Source: Devosia sp. (GTDB lineage Bacteria; Pseudomonadota; Alphaproteobacteria; Rhizobiales; Devosiaceae). Taken from it: DNA of 64,000 bases. Positions 1-7,321 of the stretch are shown in pieces (position 1 is the stretch's first letter; every line of letters starts with the position of its first letter). Where the stretch lies: positions 558,001-622,000 of the forward strand of contig NZ_CP075529.1 in NCBI RefSeq assembly GCF_025809055.1. The letters are read 5' to 3'. Made by a program: the position numbers and the translations under genes. Below the pieces are notes generated by a model that was not told the DNA's origin, did no database searches, and saw nothing but the letters and a program-made list of their open reading frames with translations.

Positions 1-186
1 CTGGGCCGCCTGCGCACCGGCATCGCCCTGCCGCGGCCACGTCCGGCGCACGTGCCCGTCTTTGCCGCCCCGGCAACCCAGCCGCCGATCGAGAATGCTG
101 CCCTGGACGGAGATTTGCGGCCGGGCGTGCCGATTTCCCTCGGCTTCGATGTTCCCATGCCAAGGCCGCGCCCCGCCGGGCTATAG
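1..186 (+). CDS. C-terminal fragment of an unidentified protein
   Basis: The window opens inside this gene. Only the last 61 codons are visible, ending at TAG 184-186. The visible tail is rich in Pro, Arg and Ala (about 13 prolines) and has no motif I recognise, so it may be a disordered C-terminus. It converges on the TusA-like gene with a gap of 7 bp. No function can be assigned from this fragment. Confidence 0.5.
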   Translation: MGRLRTGIALPRPRPAHVPVFAAPATQPPIENAALDGDLRPGVPISLGFDVPMPRPRPAGL

Positions 187-193
187 TTCCCTG

Positions 194-427
194 CTAAGAT
201 TGCGCAGCGACGATGTCGAAGCGCAACTCTTCTCCGGCCTGCGAGACCTGGCAGTCATGCCCGTTCTGACGGCAGAACAGGGGAATGTCGATCTTTGCCA
301 TGGGGTCGGTCGCGAGCACGACCAATCGCTGTCCGCCGGCAAGCTGTGACAGCCGCTTTTCCATCCTGAGGACGGGCAGGGGGCATTTGAGCCCCCTGGC
401 GTCAATGATGTCAGGCTCAGTTTCCAA
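194..427 (-). CDS. TusA-family sulfurtransferase-like protein
   Basis: A 77-residue protein with the TusA (SirA/YedF) signature. Near the N-terminus an Asp-Ala-Arg-Gly-Leu stretch leads into Lys-Cys-Pro-Leu-Pro-Val, where the Cys is the persulfide-carrying residue of the family, followed by the amphipathic helix. The C-terminal half has the usual short beta strands (LVVLATDP, then ELRFDI). TusA proteins pass sulfur in the cytoplasm for tRNA thiolation and other sulfur-relay reactions; the partner here is unknown. I chose the TTG at 427, which overlaps the stop of the lipoprotein gene (417-419), because upstream codons would lie inside that gene. The overlap suggests co-transcription with the lipoprotein gene. 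Length and motif fit the family well; the exact role is inferred. Confidence 0.8.
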   Translation of the reverse strand: METEPDIIDARGLKCPLPVLRMEKRLSQLAGGQRLVVLATDPMAKIDIPLFCRQNGHDCQVSQAGEELRFDIVAAQS

Positions 428-902
428 GCACGAGAACCCAGTACACGCCGTAGCTCGACGAGGGGTTGTAGGCCACGGCGACGCCCGCCTTGCTCGCACT
501 GGCGGCCAGGGCAGCCGCGTCTGCGGCCGAATTGCGCCATCCCGAAAAGGTCTCGGCAAAGGTGGAATAGCCGGCGCTGAGCTTCATCTGCGGCAGCGAT
601 TGCGGCTTGGCGGGTGCATTGCCAGTCTGGGCATATTGATTGACCAGTGCCTGGGCAGTGCCGCTGAGCCCCTCGTCGAGGGTCAGGGGCGCAGCGCCGC
701 GCGTCGCCCGGTAGGCATTGATGAGGCCAATGGCCTGCTGGCGGTCAAGGACGGCGCCGGGCTGGTCCATCCGCGCACTGAGGGCTGGCGCCAGTGCCGC
801 TGGCGCCGAGGAGCCCGACATGGACGAGCAGCCCGCAATTGCGGCGCCGAGTCCGATGAAAACGGCCAGTGCGGCAATCCTGTTCGATTGAAATACCATC
901 AT
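417..902 (-). CDS. CAP/SCP-domain lipoprotein
   Basis: A 161-residue protein starting at ATG 902, with a purine-rich ribosome site (GAAAGAGA) just upstream. The N-terminus is a lipoprotein signal: a hydrophobic stretch followed by Ile-Ala-Gly-Cys, with the lipidated Cys at residue 25. After a short Ser/Ala-rich linker comes a CAP (SCP/PR-1) domain: LINAYRATRG near residue 60, an ALVNQYA helix and a YGVYWVLVLG strand at the very end. Bacterial CAP proteins are secreted or lipid-anchored and of mostly unknown activity. This one is probably anchored to a periplasmic membrane face. A longer ORF extends upstream, but it lacks a signal peptide, so the shorter start is preferred. Confidence 0.8.
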   Translation of the reverse strand: MMVFQSNRIAALAVFIGLGAAIAGCSSMSGSSAPAALAPALSARMDQPGAVLDRQQAIGLINAYRATRGAAPLTLDEGLSGTAQALVNQYAQTGNAPAKPQSLPQMKLSAGYSTFAETFSGWRNSAADAAALAASASKAGVAVAYNPSSSYGVYWVLVLGN

Positions 903-1137
903 GTCTCTTTCTTTTCCGCGAGCCCTTGCAGGCGAAATAGCAGACAGGCGTTCCAATGATCTTAATCGGCGCAGCCGCGATCATTTGCATGAAGCCTTTT
1001 GCCACGCCACGCGTTGACGACTAACGTTGGGGGCCTGCTGGTGAAAACCATCTGAAACCGCCAATCTGGGCGTCATTGGGGAGGCGGGACTGTTCGGGGG
1101 ATTTTTCAGGCGGCTCAAGAACGTTCGCGCGACCAAT

Positions 1138-2664
1138 GTGGCCATTGGTCTGCTGACCCTTTGCCTCGCGACGTTTGTGGTGATCTTCACCTATTTTGTC
1201 TTGGAAGCTGCCCAGCAGACGCGTAACCGGCTTGAAGAGCGGTCGCGGGCCGCCGTCCAGGTGGTGGCTACCAATGCAGGCTGGATCGCGGCCACGGCGC
1301 AGCAAACGCTGCGGCGAGTCGACAGTGTTCTTGGAGACGACATGTCGGGTGGCGCCGAAGCGCTGCAGCAGACAGTCGATTCACTGCCCGCCGGGGTCGA
1401 TGTCTATATTATCGACAAGAACGCCGACACGATCTTTGCCACCATTCCTGAGGCCAGTGCGGTCAATGTCTCTGACCGGGAATACTTTACTGCCCTCAAG
1501 GATGGTGCGCTATTTTACACGTCGGGCCTGATCGTCAGCCGCCTGACCGGCGACAACATCTTCGTCTTCTCCCGCCAGATTCGTCGACAGGGAGAATTTG
1601 CCGGGGCCATCATGGTCTCGTTTACCGATGCCATCATGCAGGACTTCTGGTCTTCCCTCGAAATGCCGGCCGGCTCGACTGTCAGCCTGATCCGCTCCGA
1701 TGGCGAACTGATGGCGCGGTTCCCGCGCCCGGACGGTCCCCTCAACCTGGCAGATCACCCGCTCATCACCCAATATCTCCCGAAAAGCGCCTCAGGCAGC
1801 TATTTCTCGGATTCGTCCCTGGTCGACCAGATGAGCCGCGTGGTGAGCTACCAGCGGGTGCTCAATACCCAGATCATCGCCGTGGCCGGCATTGCCACCA
1901 ACACCACCTGGGATGGGTTCCGGCACGCGATATTCGCAGTTCTGCTCATCCTGGCCCCGGTCGTGCTCGGGCTCATTGGTGGCGGGCTTTGGGTTGTGCG
2001 GCTTTTGCGGCGCGATGCAGCGCGGCGCGATGAACTGCAATCGGCCCTCGACACCAACACGCTGCTGTTCCGGGAAATCCACCATCGCGTGAAGAACAAT
2101 CTACAATCGGTGCAATCGCTCGTGCGGATGCAGGATATGCCGCGCGGCGCCAAGCTGGACCTGCAAAGCCGTCTCGGCGCCATGGCTGCGGTCCACCAGT
2201 ACATCTATCGCCACGACAGCTATGCCGATATCGACGCCCACGACCTCATCCCCGTGGTCGCCGATGAGGTGGCCCATGCCTATGGCGCAGAAATCGGCCT
2301 CGACTTCGATATCGACCATGTGGCCGTGGACCATGATCACGTCACGCCGCTATCGCTGCTGCTGAGCGAACTGATCACCAATGCCCTCAAATATGCCTTT
2401 GCCGATGGCAGATCGGGGCGCATCGCCATTGGTCTGGATGACCAGGGGCAGGGCCGGGCCAGGCTGACTGTCTCCGACAATGGCGTCGGCATGGGCGAGC
2501 AGCCGGAGACGCCGGCCAGCATGGGCATGCGCCTCATTCGCGGCGTCGTTCATCAGATGGGCGGCAACTATGCATTCACCAGCGATGGCGGCACCCGCTT
2601 TGAGGCCGACCTGGCGCTGACCAATGCAGGGCACGCGGTCGAGCCCACGAACGACCAGACATAA
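1138..2664 (+). CDS. Membrane sensor histidine kinase (HisKA_2 type)
   Basis: A 508-residue sensor kinase. Residues 1-22 form a first membrane helix. A periplasmic Cache-like sensor region (about 30-260, with the VSDREYFTAL pattern) follows, then a second membrane helix at 264-288. The kinase core begins with REIHHRVKNNLQS (His at 315/316), the phospho-acceptor box of the HisKA_2 subgroup, and continues with an HATPase_c domain (LITNALKYAF N-box, SDNGVGMG G1 box, GGTRFEADL end). The signal sensed is unknown and no response regulator is adjacent. GTG 1138 is the first usable start, but the frame stays open upstream to 1045 (about 31 codons) with no ATG, so the true start may be a non-canonical codon somewhat further upstream. 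Confidence 0.85.
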   Translation: MAIGLLTLCLATFVVIFTYFVLEAAQQTRNRLEERSRAAVQVVATNAGWIAATAQQTLRRVDSVLGDDMSGGAEALQQTVDSLPAGVDVYIIDKNADTIFATIPEASAVNVSDREYFTALKDGALFYTSGLIVSRLTGDNIFVFSRQIRRQGEFAGAIMVSFTDAIMQDFWSSLEMPAGSTVSLIRSDGELMARFPRPDGPLNLADHPLITQYLPKSASGSYFSDSSLVDQMSRVVSYQRVLNTQIIAVAGIATNTTWDGFRHAIFAVLLILAPVVLGLIGGGLWVVRLLRRDAARRDELQSALDTNTLLFREIHHRVKNNLQSVQSLVRMQDMPRGAKLDLQSRLGAMAAVHQYIYRHDSYADIDAHDLIPVVADEVAHAYGAEIGLDFDIDHVAVDHDHVTPLSLLLSELITNALKYAFADGRSGRIAIGLDDQGQGRARLTVSDNGVGMGEQPETPASMGMRLIRGVVHQMGGNYAFTSDGGTRFEADLALTNAGHAVEPTNDQT

Positions 2665-2716
2665 GCAGCGCCGCGCCAGATGGGGCGGTACTCATCGGCG
2701 CGTGCATCGAGCCAAC

Positions 2717-2745
2717 AAAAAAGGCGCCTCGCGGCGCCCTTTGCA
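2717..2745. terminator. Bidirectional intrinsic terminator
   Basis: A perfect GGCGCC-TCGC-GGCGCC hairpin (2723-2738) is flanked by an A run on the left and CTTT on the right. It lies between the histidine kinase stop (2664) and the nrdF stop (2763), so it can end transcription from both converging genes. It reads best as a terminator for the minus-strand nrd operon, where the A run becomes a U tract. Confidence 0.75.
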
Positions 2746-2762
2746 TTTCGGTGGAACAGGGA

Positions 2763-3737
2763 TCAGAAATCCCAGTCTTCGTCCTCGGTCGCGATGGCCT
2801 TGCCGATGACGTAGCTGGAGCCGGAGCCCGAGAAGAAGTCGTGGTTCTCGTCGGCGTTCGGCGACAGGGCCGAGAGGATGGCCGCGTTGACTTTGCAGGC
2901 TTCGGGCGGGAACAGGGCTTCGTAGCCCAGGTTCATCAGCGCCTTGTTGGCGTTGTAGTGGAGGAACTTCTTGACGTCTTCGGCGAGGCCCACGCTGTCA
3001 TAGAGGTCCTCGGTGTAGCGGGCCTCGTTGTCATAAAGTTCAAGCAGAAGATCGAAGGCGAAATCCTTGATTTCCTGCCGCTTTTCTTCGCTAAGGCGCT
3101 CGATTTCGCGCTGGAACTTGTAGCCGATATAATAGCCGTGCACGGCCTCGTCGCGGATGATGAGGCGGATCAGGTCGGCCGTATTGGTCAGCTTGGCGCG
3201 GCTCGACCAGTACATGGGCAGGTAGAAGCCGGAATAGAACAGGAAGCTTTCGAGGAAGACCGAGGCGACCTTTTTCTTCAGTGAGTCGCCGCTGTCATAC
3301 TGCTGCATGATCAGCTTGGCTTTCTGCTGCAGGAACGGGTTTTCCTCGCTCCAGCGATAGGCATCGTCCACATCCGGCGTCAGGCACAGTGTCGAGAAGA
3401 TCGACGAGTAGGAGCGGGCGTGTACCGCCTCCATGAAGGAGATGTTGGACAGCACCGCTTCTTCATGCGGCGTCGCGGCATCTTCCATCAGCCGCACCGA
3501 ACCGACGCCATTCTGGATGGTGTCGAGCAGGGTCAGGCCGGTGAAGACGCGAATGGTGAGCTGCTGTTCCTGCGGATTGAGAGTGGCCCAGGAGGGGATG
3601 TCGTTGCTGAGCGGCACCTTTTCGGGCAGCCAGAAATTCGAGGTCAGGCGGTTCCAGACCTCGAGATCCTTGTCATCCTGGATGCGGTTCCAGTTGATGG
3701 CGCGGACGCGCGACAGGGTCTTGACGTGAACGTTCAT
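2763..3737 (-). CDS. nrdF: Class Ib ribonucleotide reductase, small (radical) subunit
   Basis: A 324-residue NrdF, the di-metal tyrosyl-radical subunit that works with NrdE to make deoxyribonucleotides in the cytoplasm. The ferritin-like helices carry the expected metal ligands: Asp in TLLDTIQNG, Glu and His in SFMEAVHARSYS (also close to the radical Tyr), Glu in ESFLFYSG, and Glu and His in RDEAVHGYYIG. The C-terminal tail ends in acidic and aromatic residues (EDEDWDF), as needed to dock onto the large subunit. I chose ATG 3737, preceded by GGGGAAAAG, rather than the in-frame codon six residues upstream that overlaps nrdE. It is the last gene of nrdHIEF, 14 bases after the nrdE stop. Length and motifs match the family exactly. 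Confidence 0.95.
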   Translation of the reverse strand: MNVHVKTLSRVRAINWNRIQDDKDLEVWNRLTSNFWLPEKVPLSNDIPSWATLNPQEQQLTIRVFTGLTLLDTIQNGVGSVRLMEDAATPHEEAVLSNISFMEAVHARSYSSIFSTLCLTPDVDDAYRWSEENPFLQQKAKLIMQQYDSGDSLKKKVASVFLESFLFYSGFYLPMYWSSRAKLTNTADLIRLIIRDEAVHGYYIGYKFQREIERLSEEKRQEIKDFAFDLLLELYDNEARYTEDLYDSVGLAEDVKKFLHYNANKALMNLGYEALFPPEACKVNAAILSALSPNADENHDFFSGSGSSYVIGKAIATEDEDWDF

Positions 3738-3751
3738 TTTCTTTTCCCCGA

Positions 3752-5926
3752 TCACAGCGCGCAGGAGACGCAGCCCTGCACTTCAGTGCCCTCGAGGGCG
3801 AGCTGGCGCAGGCGGATGTAGTAGATGGTCTTGATGCCCTTCTTCCAGGCATAGATCTGCGCCTTGTTGATATCGCGCGTGGTCGCGGTATCGCGGAAGA
3901 ACAGGGTCAGCGACAGGCCCTGGTCGACGTGCTGGGTGGCCGCGGCATAGGTGTCGATGATCTTTTCCGGACCGATTTCATAGGCATCCTGGTAGTAGTC
4001 CAGGTTGTCATTGGTCATGAAGGCGGCGGGATAGTAGACGCGGCCGATCTTGCCTTCCTTGCGGATCTCGATCTTGGAGACGATCGGGTGGATCGAGGAC
4101 GTCGAGTGGTTGATATAGGAGATCGACCCGGTCGGCGGCACTGCCTGCAGGTTCTGGTTGTAGAGGCCGGTCAGCATGACCTTGGCCTTCAAATCCTTCC
4201 AGTCTTCCTGGGTCGGAATGTGGATGCCGGCATCCTCGAAGAGCTTTGCGACCTTCTCGGTGGCAGGGACCCATTCCTTGTCGGTGTATTTGTCGAAATA
4301 GGTGCCGTCGGCATATTTCGATTTCTCAAAACCCTTGAACGTCTCTTCGCGCTCGGTGGCGATCAGGTTGGAGGCGCGGATGGCGTGATAGGTCACCGTG
4401 TAGAAATACATATTGGTGAAATCGACGCCTTCTTCCGAACCGTAGAAGATGCGTTCGCGGGCGAGGTAGCCGTGCAGGTTCATGGCGCCCAGGCCAATGG
4501 CGTGGCTATCGGCATTGCCCTTGGCGACCGAGGGGACCGAGGAGATATTGCTCATGTCCGAAACGGCGGTCAGCGCCCGGATCGAGGTCTCGATGGTCTT
4601 GCCGAAATCGGTCGAATCCATCGCATTGGCAATGTTGAGCGAGCCCAGATTGCAGGAAATGTCCTTGCCCAAATGCTCGTAGCTCAGGTCCTCGTTATAG
4701 ATCGAGGCATCGCTGACCTGCAGGATTTCCGAGCAGAGATTGCTCATGGTGATGCGGCCGTCGATCGGGTTGGCCCGGTTCACCGTGTCTTCGAACATGA
4801 TGTAGGGATAGCCGCTCTCGAACTGGATTTCGGCAATCACCTGGAAGAATTCGCGCGCCTTGATCTTCTTCTTCTTGATGCGCTTGTCTTCGACCATCTC
4901 GCGGTATTTTTCGGTGACCGAAATCTCGGTCATCGGCACGCCATAGACCTTCTGCACGTCATAGGGCGAGAACAGGTACATGTCCTCGTTGTTCTTGGCG
5001 AGTTCGAAGGTGATGTCGGGAATGACCACGCCCAGCGACAGGGTCTTGATGCGGATCTTCTCGTCGGCATTTTCGCGCTTGGTGTCGAGGAAGCGCATGA
5101 TGTCGGGGTGGTGCGCATTGAGATAGACCGCGCCGGCACCCTGGCGGGCGCCAAGCTGGTTGGCATAGGAGAAGCTGTCTTCGAGCAGCTTCATCACCGG
5201 CAGCACACCCGAGGACTGGTTTTCGATCTGCTTGATGGGGGCGCCCATCTCGCGGATATTGGTGAGGCTCAGCGCCACCCCGCCACCGCGCTTGGAAAGC
5301 TGCAGGGCTGAATTGATGGCGCGGCCGATGGACTCCATATTGTCCTCGACGCGCAACAGGAAGCACGAAACGAGCTCGCCGCGCTGCTTCTTGCCGGCAT
5401 TGAGGAAGGTCGGGGTCGCCGGCTGGAAGCGGCCAGTAATGATCTCGTCGACCAGTTCACGCGCCAGCTGTTCGCTGCCACGGGCCAGCGACAGGGCGAC
5501 CATGCAGACGCGGTCTTCGTAGCGCTCGAGATAGCGCTTTCCGTCAAAGGTCTTCAGCGTATAGCTGGTGTAATATTTGAACGCGCCCAGGAATGTGGGG
5601 AAGCGGAACTTCTTGTCGTAGGCGTAATCATAAAGATCGCGCACGAAATTGAAGCTGTAGTGGTCGAGAACGTCCTGCTCGTAATAGCCCTCTTCGACCA
5701 GATAGGTCAGCTTTTCGCGCAGGTTGTGAAAGAACACGGTGTTCTGGTTCACGTGCTGCAGGAAATACTGGTGCGCCGCCTGCTTGTCCTTGTCGAACTG
5801 GATCTGCCCCTTCTCGTCATAGAGATTGAGCATGGCGTTGAGCGCATGATAATCCAGGCTCTGGTCCTGGGTCTGACCCTTGCTGGCGGGGCGTTCTTCG
5901 GTGCGGTCTAGTGTGAGCGTGTCCAA
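3752..5926 (-). CDS. nrdE: Class Ib ribonucleotide reductase, large subunit
   Basis: A 724-residue NrdE, the catalytic subunit reducing ribonucleoside diphosphates. There is no N-terminal ATP-cone, as expected for class Ib. The catalytic set is visible: Cys188 (ELVSCFLL) and Cys425 (ISCNLGSLN) as the redox pair, Asn396-x-Cys398-x-Glu400 as the radical site, and the C-terminal shuttle pair Cys719/Cys722 (GCVSCAL). The start is TTG 5926, which overlaps the nrdI stop by 19 bases. It gives an N-terminal stretch about 30 residues longer than the conserved core, which begins near the first internal Met (residue 32), so a later start cannot be excluded. It belongs to the nrdHIEF operon, with NrdH supplying electrons and NrdI helping metal assembly of NrdF. 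Confidence 0.95.
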   Translation of the reverse strand: MDTLTLDRTEERPASKGQTQDQSLDYHALNAMLNLYDEKGQIQFDKDKQAAHQYFLQHVNQNTVFFHNLREKLTYLVEEGYYEQDVLDHYSFNFVRDLYDYAYDKKFRFPTFLGAFKYYTSYTLKTFDGKRYLERYEDRVCMVALSLARGSEQLARELVDEIITGRFQPATPTFLNAGKKQRGELVSCFLLRVEDNMESIGRAINSALQLSKRGGGVALSLTNIREMGAPIKQIENQSSGVLPVMKLLEDSFSYANQLGARQGAGAVYLNAHHPDIMRFLDTKRENADEKIRIKTLSLGVVIPDITFELAKNNEDMYLFSPYDVQKVYGVPMTEISVTEKYREMVEDKRIKKKKIKAREFFQVIAEIQFESGYPYIMFEDTVNRANPIDGRITMSNLCSEILQVSDASIYNEDLSYEHLGKDISCNLGSLNIANAMDSTDFGKTIETSIRALTAVSDMSNISSVPSVAKGNADSHAIGLGAMNLHGYLARERIFYGSEEGVDFTNMYFYTVTYHAIRASNLIATEREETFKGFEKSKYADGTYFDKYTDKEWVPATEKVAKLFEDAGIHIPTQEDWKDLKAKVMLTGLYNQNLQAVPPTGSISYINHSTSSIHPIVSKIEIRKEGKIGRVYYPAAFMTNDNLDYYQDAYEIGPEKIIDTYAAATQHVDQGLSLTLFFRDTATTRDINKAQIYAWKKGIKTIYYIRLRQLALEGTEVQGCVSCAL

Positions 5927-6312
5927 AACCGTTCGAGTCCTTGTTTGACGTTTGTCACATCCTCATCCGTTCCGAGCAGTTCGAACCGGTAGAGGAGGGG
6001 CACGGCGCATTTTTGCGAGACGATGTCACCCGCAAGGGCATATCCGCTGCCGAAATTGGTGTTTCCAGCCGCAATCACCCCACGGATGAGATCGCGATTG
6101 GCGGGATTGTTGAGAAACCGGATGACCGGCTTGGGTACGGCGCCCTTGCCGTTGCCTGACCCATAGGTGGGCAGGACAAGCACGAAGGGCTCACTCACCA
6201 CCGGCGCCTCGGTGCCGGCGTCTACAGGTAGGCGGAGGCTGGAAACACCCAGCCTCTGCACGAAGCGATGGGTATTTTCGGAACTGCTGGAATAATAGAC
6301 GAGACCGCTCAT
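5908..6312 (-). CDS. nrdI: NrdI flavodoxin-like activator
   Basis: A 134-residue NrdI, a small FMN protein that supplies the oxidant used to assemble the dimanganese-tyrosyl cofactor of NrdF. The N-terminus LVYYSSSSENTHRFV is the phosphate-binding loop; LVLPTYGSGN and GVIAAGNTNFG are the later FMN loops of the family. ATG 6312 is preferred over the in-frame TTG three codons upstream because GGAGG sits at a proper distance from the ATG and almost touches the TTG. The gene overlaps nrdE and follows nrdH after 49 bases. Confidence 0.93.
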   Translation of the reverse strand: MSGLVYYSSSSENTHRFVQRLGVSSLRLPVDAGTEAPVVSEPFVLVLPTYGSGNGKGAVPKPVIRFLNNPANRDLIRGVIAAGNTNFGSGYALAGDIVSQKCAVPLLYRFELLGTDEDVTNVKQGLERFWTRSH

Positions 6313-6361
6313 CCGTCCCAAGCCTCCGGGCGCGCCAGTCGGCGCGCCGATGCCGCCAGAA

Positions 6362-6583
6362 TTACGAGAGCGTGCCGATCATGTCCGGGCGGAAGCCAGC
6401 CCAGTGCTGATCACCGGCCACGACGACCGGCACCTGGCGATAGCCCATCTCTTCGACGCGGGCATAAGCCTCCGCATCCTCGGAAATATCCACGACAGTG
6501 TACTCGACACCCTTGCGGTCGAGGGCGCGGGTGGTGGCGGTGCACTGTACGCAGGCGGGCTTGCTATAGACGGTGATGCTCAT
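6362..6583 (-). CDS. nrdH: NrdH glutaredoxin-like electron donor
   Basis: A 73-residue redoxin with the NrdH active site Cys11-Val-Gln-Cys14 after a ITVYSKPA strand, followed by the TTRALDRKGVEY helix and the QVPVV cis-Pro loop. The WAGFRPDMI segment near the C-terminus is typical of NrdH and separates it from ordinary glutaredoxins. It reduces NrdE, and is itself normally reduced by thioredoxin reductase. ATG 6583 has GCGAGGAT upstream; an in-frame start 12 codons earlier has no site and lies in the leader. It is the first recognised gene of the operon. Confidence 0.93.
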   Translation of the reverse strand: MSITVYSKPACVQCTATTRALDRKGVEYTVVDISEDAEAYARVEEMGYRQVPVVVAGDQHWAGFRPDMIGTLS

Positions 6584-6615
6584 TTGTATCCTCGCAGGCG
6601 TCCGATGGTCGGCCT

Positions 6616-6693
6616 TCAAACCAGAAAGCCGGCACAGCCGGACTGTTGTGACGTCGTTGGGACCAGTTCAGTAGAACGGCTGTCGATCTGCAT
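6616..6693 (-). CDS. Possible 25-codon leader peptide upstream of nrdH
   Basis: ATG 6693 is preceded by a good site, GAAAGGACGACC, and opens a 25-codon frame ending at TGA 6616-6618, 32 bases before nrdH. The peptide has no recognisable motif. Inside it lies a CCGGC-TGT-GCCGG hairpin followed by a short T run on the RNA strand, so translation of this frame could affect an attenuator-like structure. I see no close relative I can name; it could also be a chance ORF with a good ribosome site. Confidence 0.3.
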   Translation of the reverse strand: MQIDSRSTELVPTTSQQSGCAGFLV

Positions 6694-7249
6694 GGTCGTC
6701 CTTTCAAACTCCATGGGCACGCAAGTGCCCTTCAGCCGCCGAAACGGCTTCGCCCGATCTGACTTTGACGCTTTACTGCCCGTGTCCGCAGGGAGGTGCG
6801 GACCTGGGCCTTGCCCCGTGCCCCGGTGCGCGCAGCGATCTGAACTGTCGCTGCTTCGTTCCGAGGTCTTGCCGAGACTCTTGCGAGCCCCAAACCGAGG
6901 ATCAGATCACTCCGATTCACCGGCCGCGTCAACGCCAGAAAATAACAACACCTTGTGCCTCGCCTTGCCCCAAACACGAGGGATAGTGTGTGTAATATGT
7001 GGATTGTGGGGACAAAATGCAAGGAAAACAGAGCCTTTTGACCGCCATCTCGATTCTGCTTGAAGCGGGTATTAACGAAAGACGCGGGACGCGAAATTGA
7101 CCCGCTAACGCGCGGAGATTCCACGCTGTTCGACGCAAGTTTGGCCGCATTAATCGGTCGCTAACCATGTCCCGATTTGCGGGAATCGCCCGGCCTGACC
7201 GTGTCAAGATCAGATATTTTGACCGCATTGCGACAGCACCGATATAGGC

Positions 7250-7280
7250 TGGGGATATTGTGTTCCCCACCACATCTTGT
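7250..7280. promoter_or_regulatory. Possible NrdR boxes
   Basis: Two sites resemble the NrdR consensus ACACWATATMTTGT. The sequence at 7250-7263 (read on the minus strand) matches 10 of 14 positions and that at 7267-7280 matches 11 of 14. NrdR is the usual repressor of nrd operons. The 17-bp centre-to-centre spacing is shorter than the roughly 31-bp spacing usually seen, and the sites lie about 670 bases from nrdH, so this call is weak. Confidence 0.25.
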
Positions 7281-7321
7281 GCCCCGGGAGTGGGGAACAC
7301 GGGCAAAGTGTGCCCGGCCCC

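Larger units (their letters stand above)
6584..7321 (-). promoter_or_regulatory. Long structured leader of the nrdHIEF operon
   Basis: These 738 bases between the UvrA-like gene and nrdH hold no convincing large gene. On the minus strand, the transcribed direction for nrd, they contain several strong inverted repeats: a GTCCGC/GCGGAC stem (6784-6803) whose loop reads ACCTCC on the RNA strand, a GGGCAC/GTGCCC stem (6715-6730) and a CCGGC/GCCGG stem (6629-6642). A short possible leader ORF (6616-6693) and NrdR-like boxes (7250-7280) also lie here. If transcription starts near those boxes, the untranslated leader would exceed 600 bases, which is unusual. No riboswitch class I know is recognisable. 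A 130-codon minus-strand ORF (6732-7124) has no recognisable domain and is not called. Confidence 0.4.

Noticed and set aside
3929..5311. 460-codon ORF on the plus strand
   Set aside because: Opposite strand of nrdE; repetitive Val/Gly/Asp/Ile composition and no recognisable motif.
6732..7124. 130-codon minus-strand ORF in the nrd leader
   Set aside because: No domain, no good ribosome site and highly basic, low-complexity ending; treated as part of the leader.
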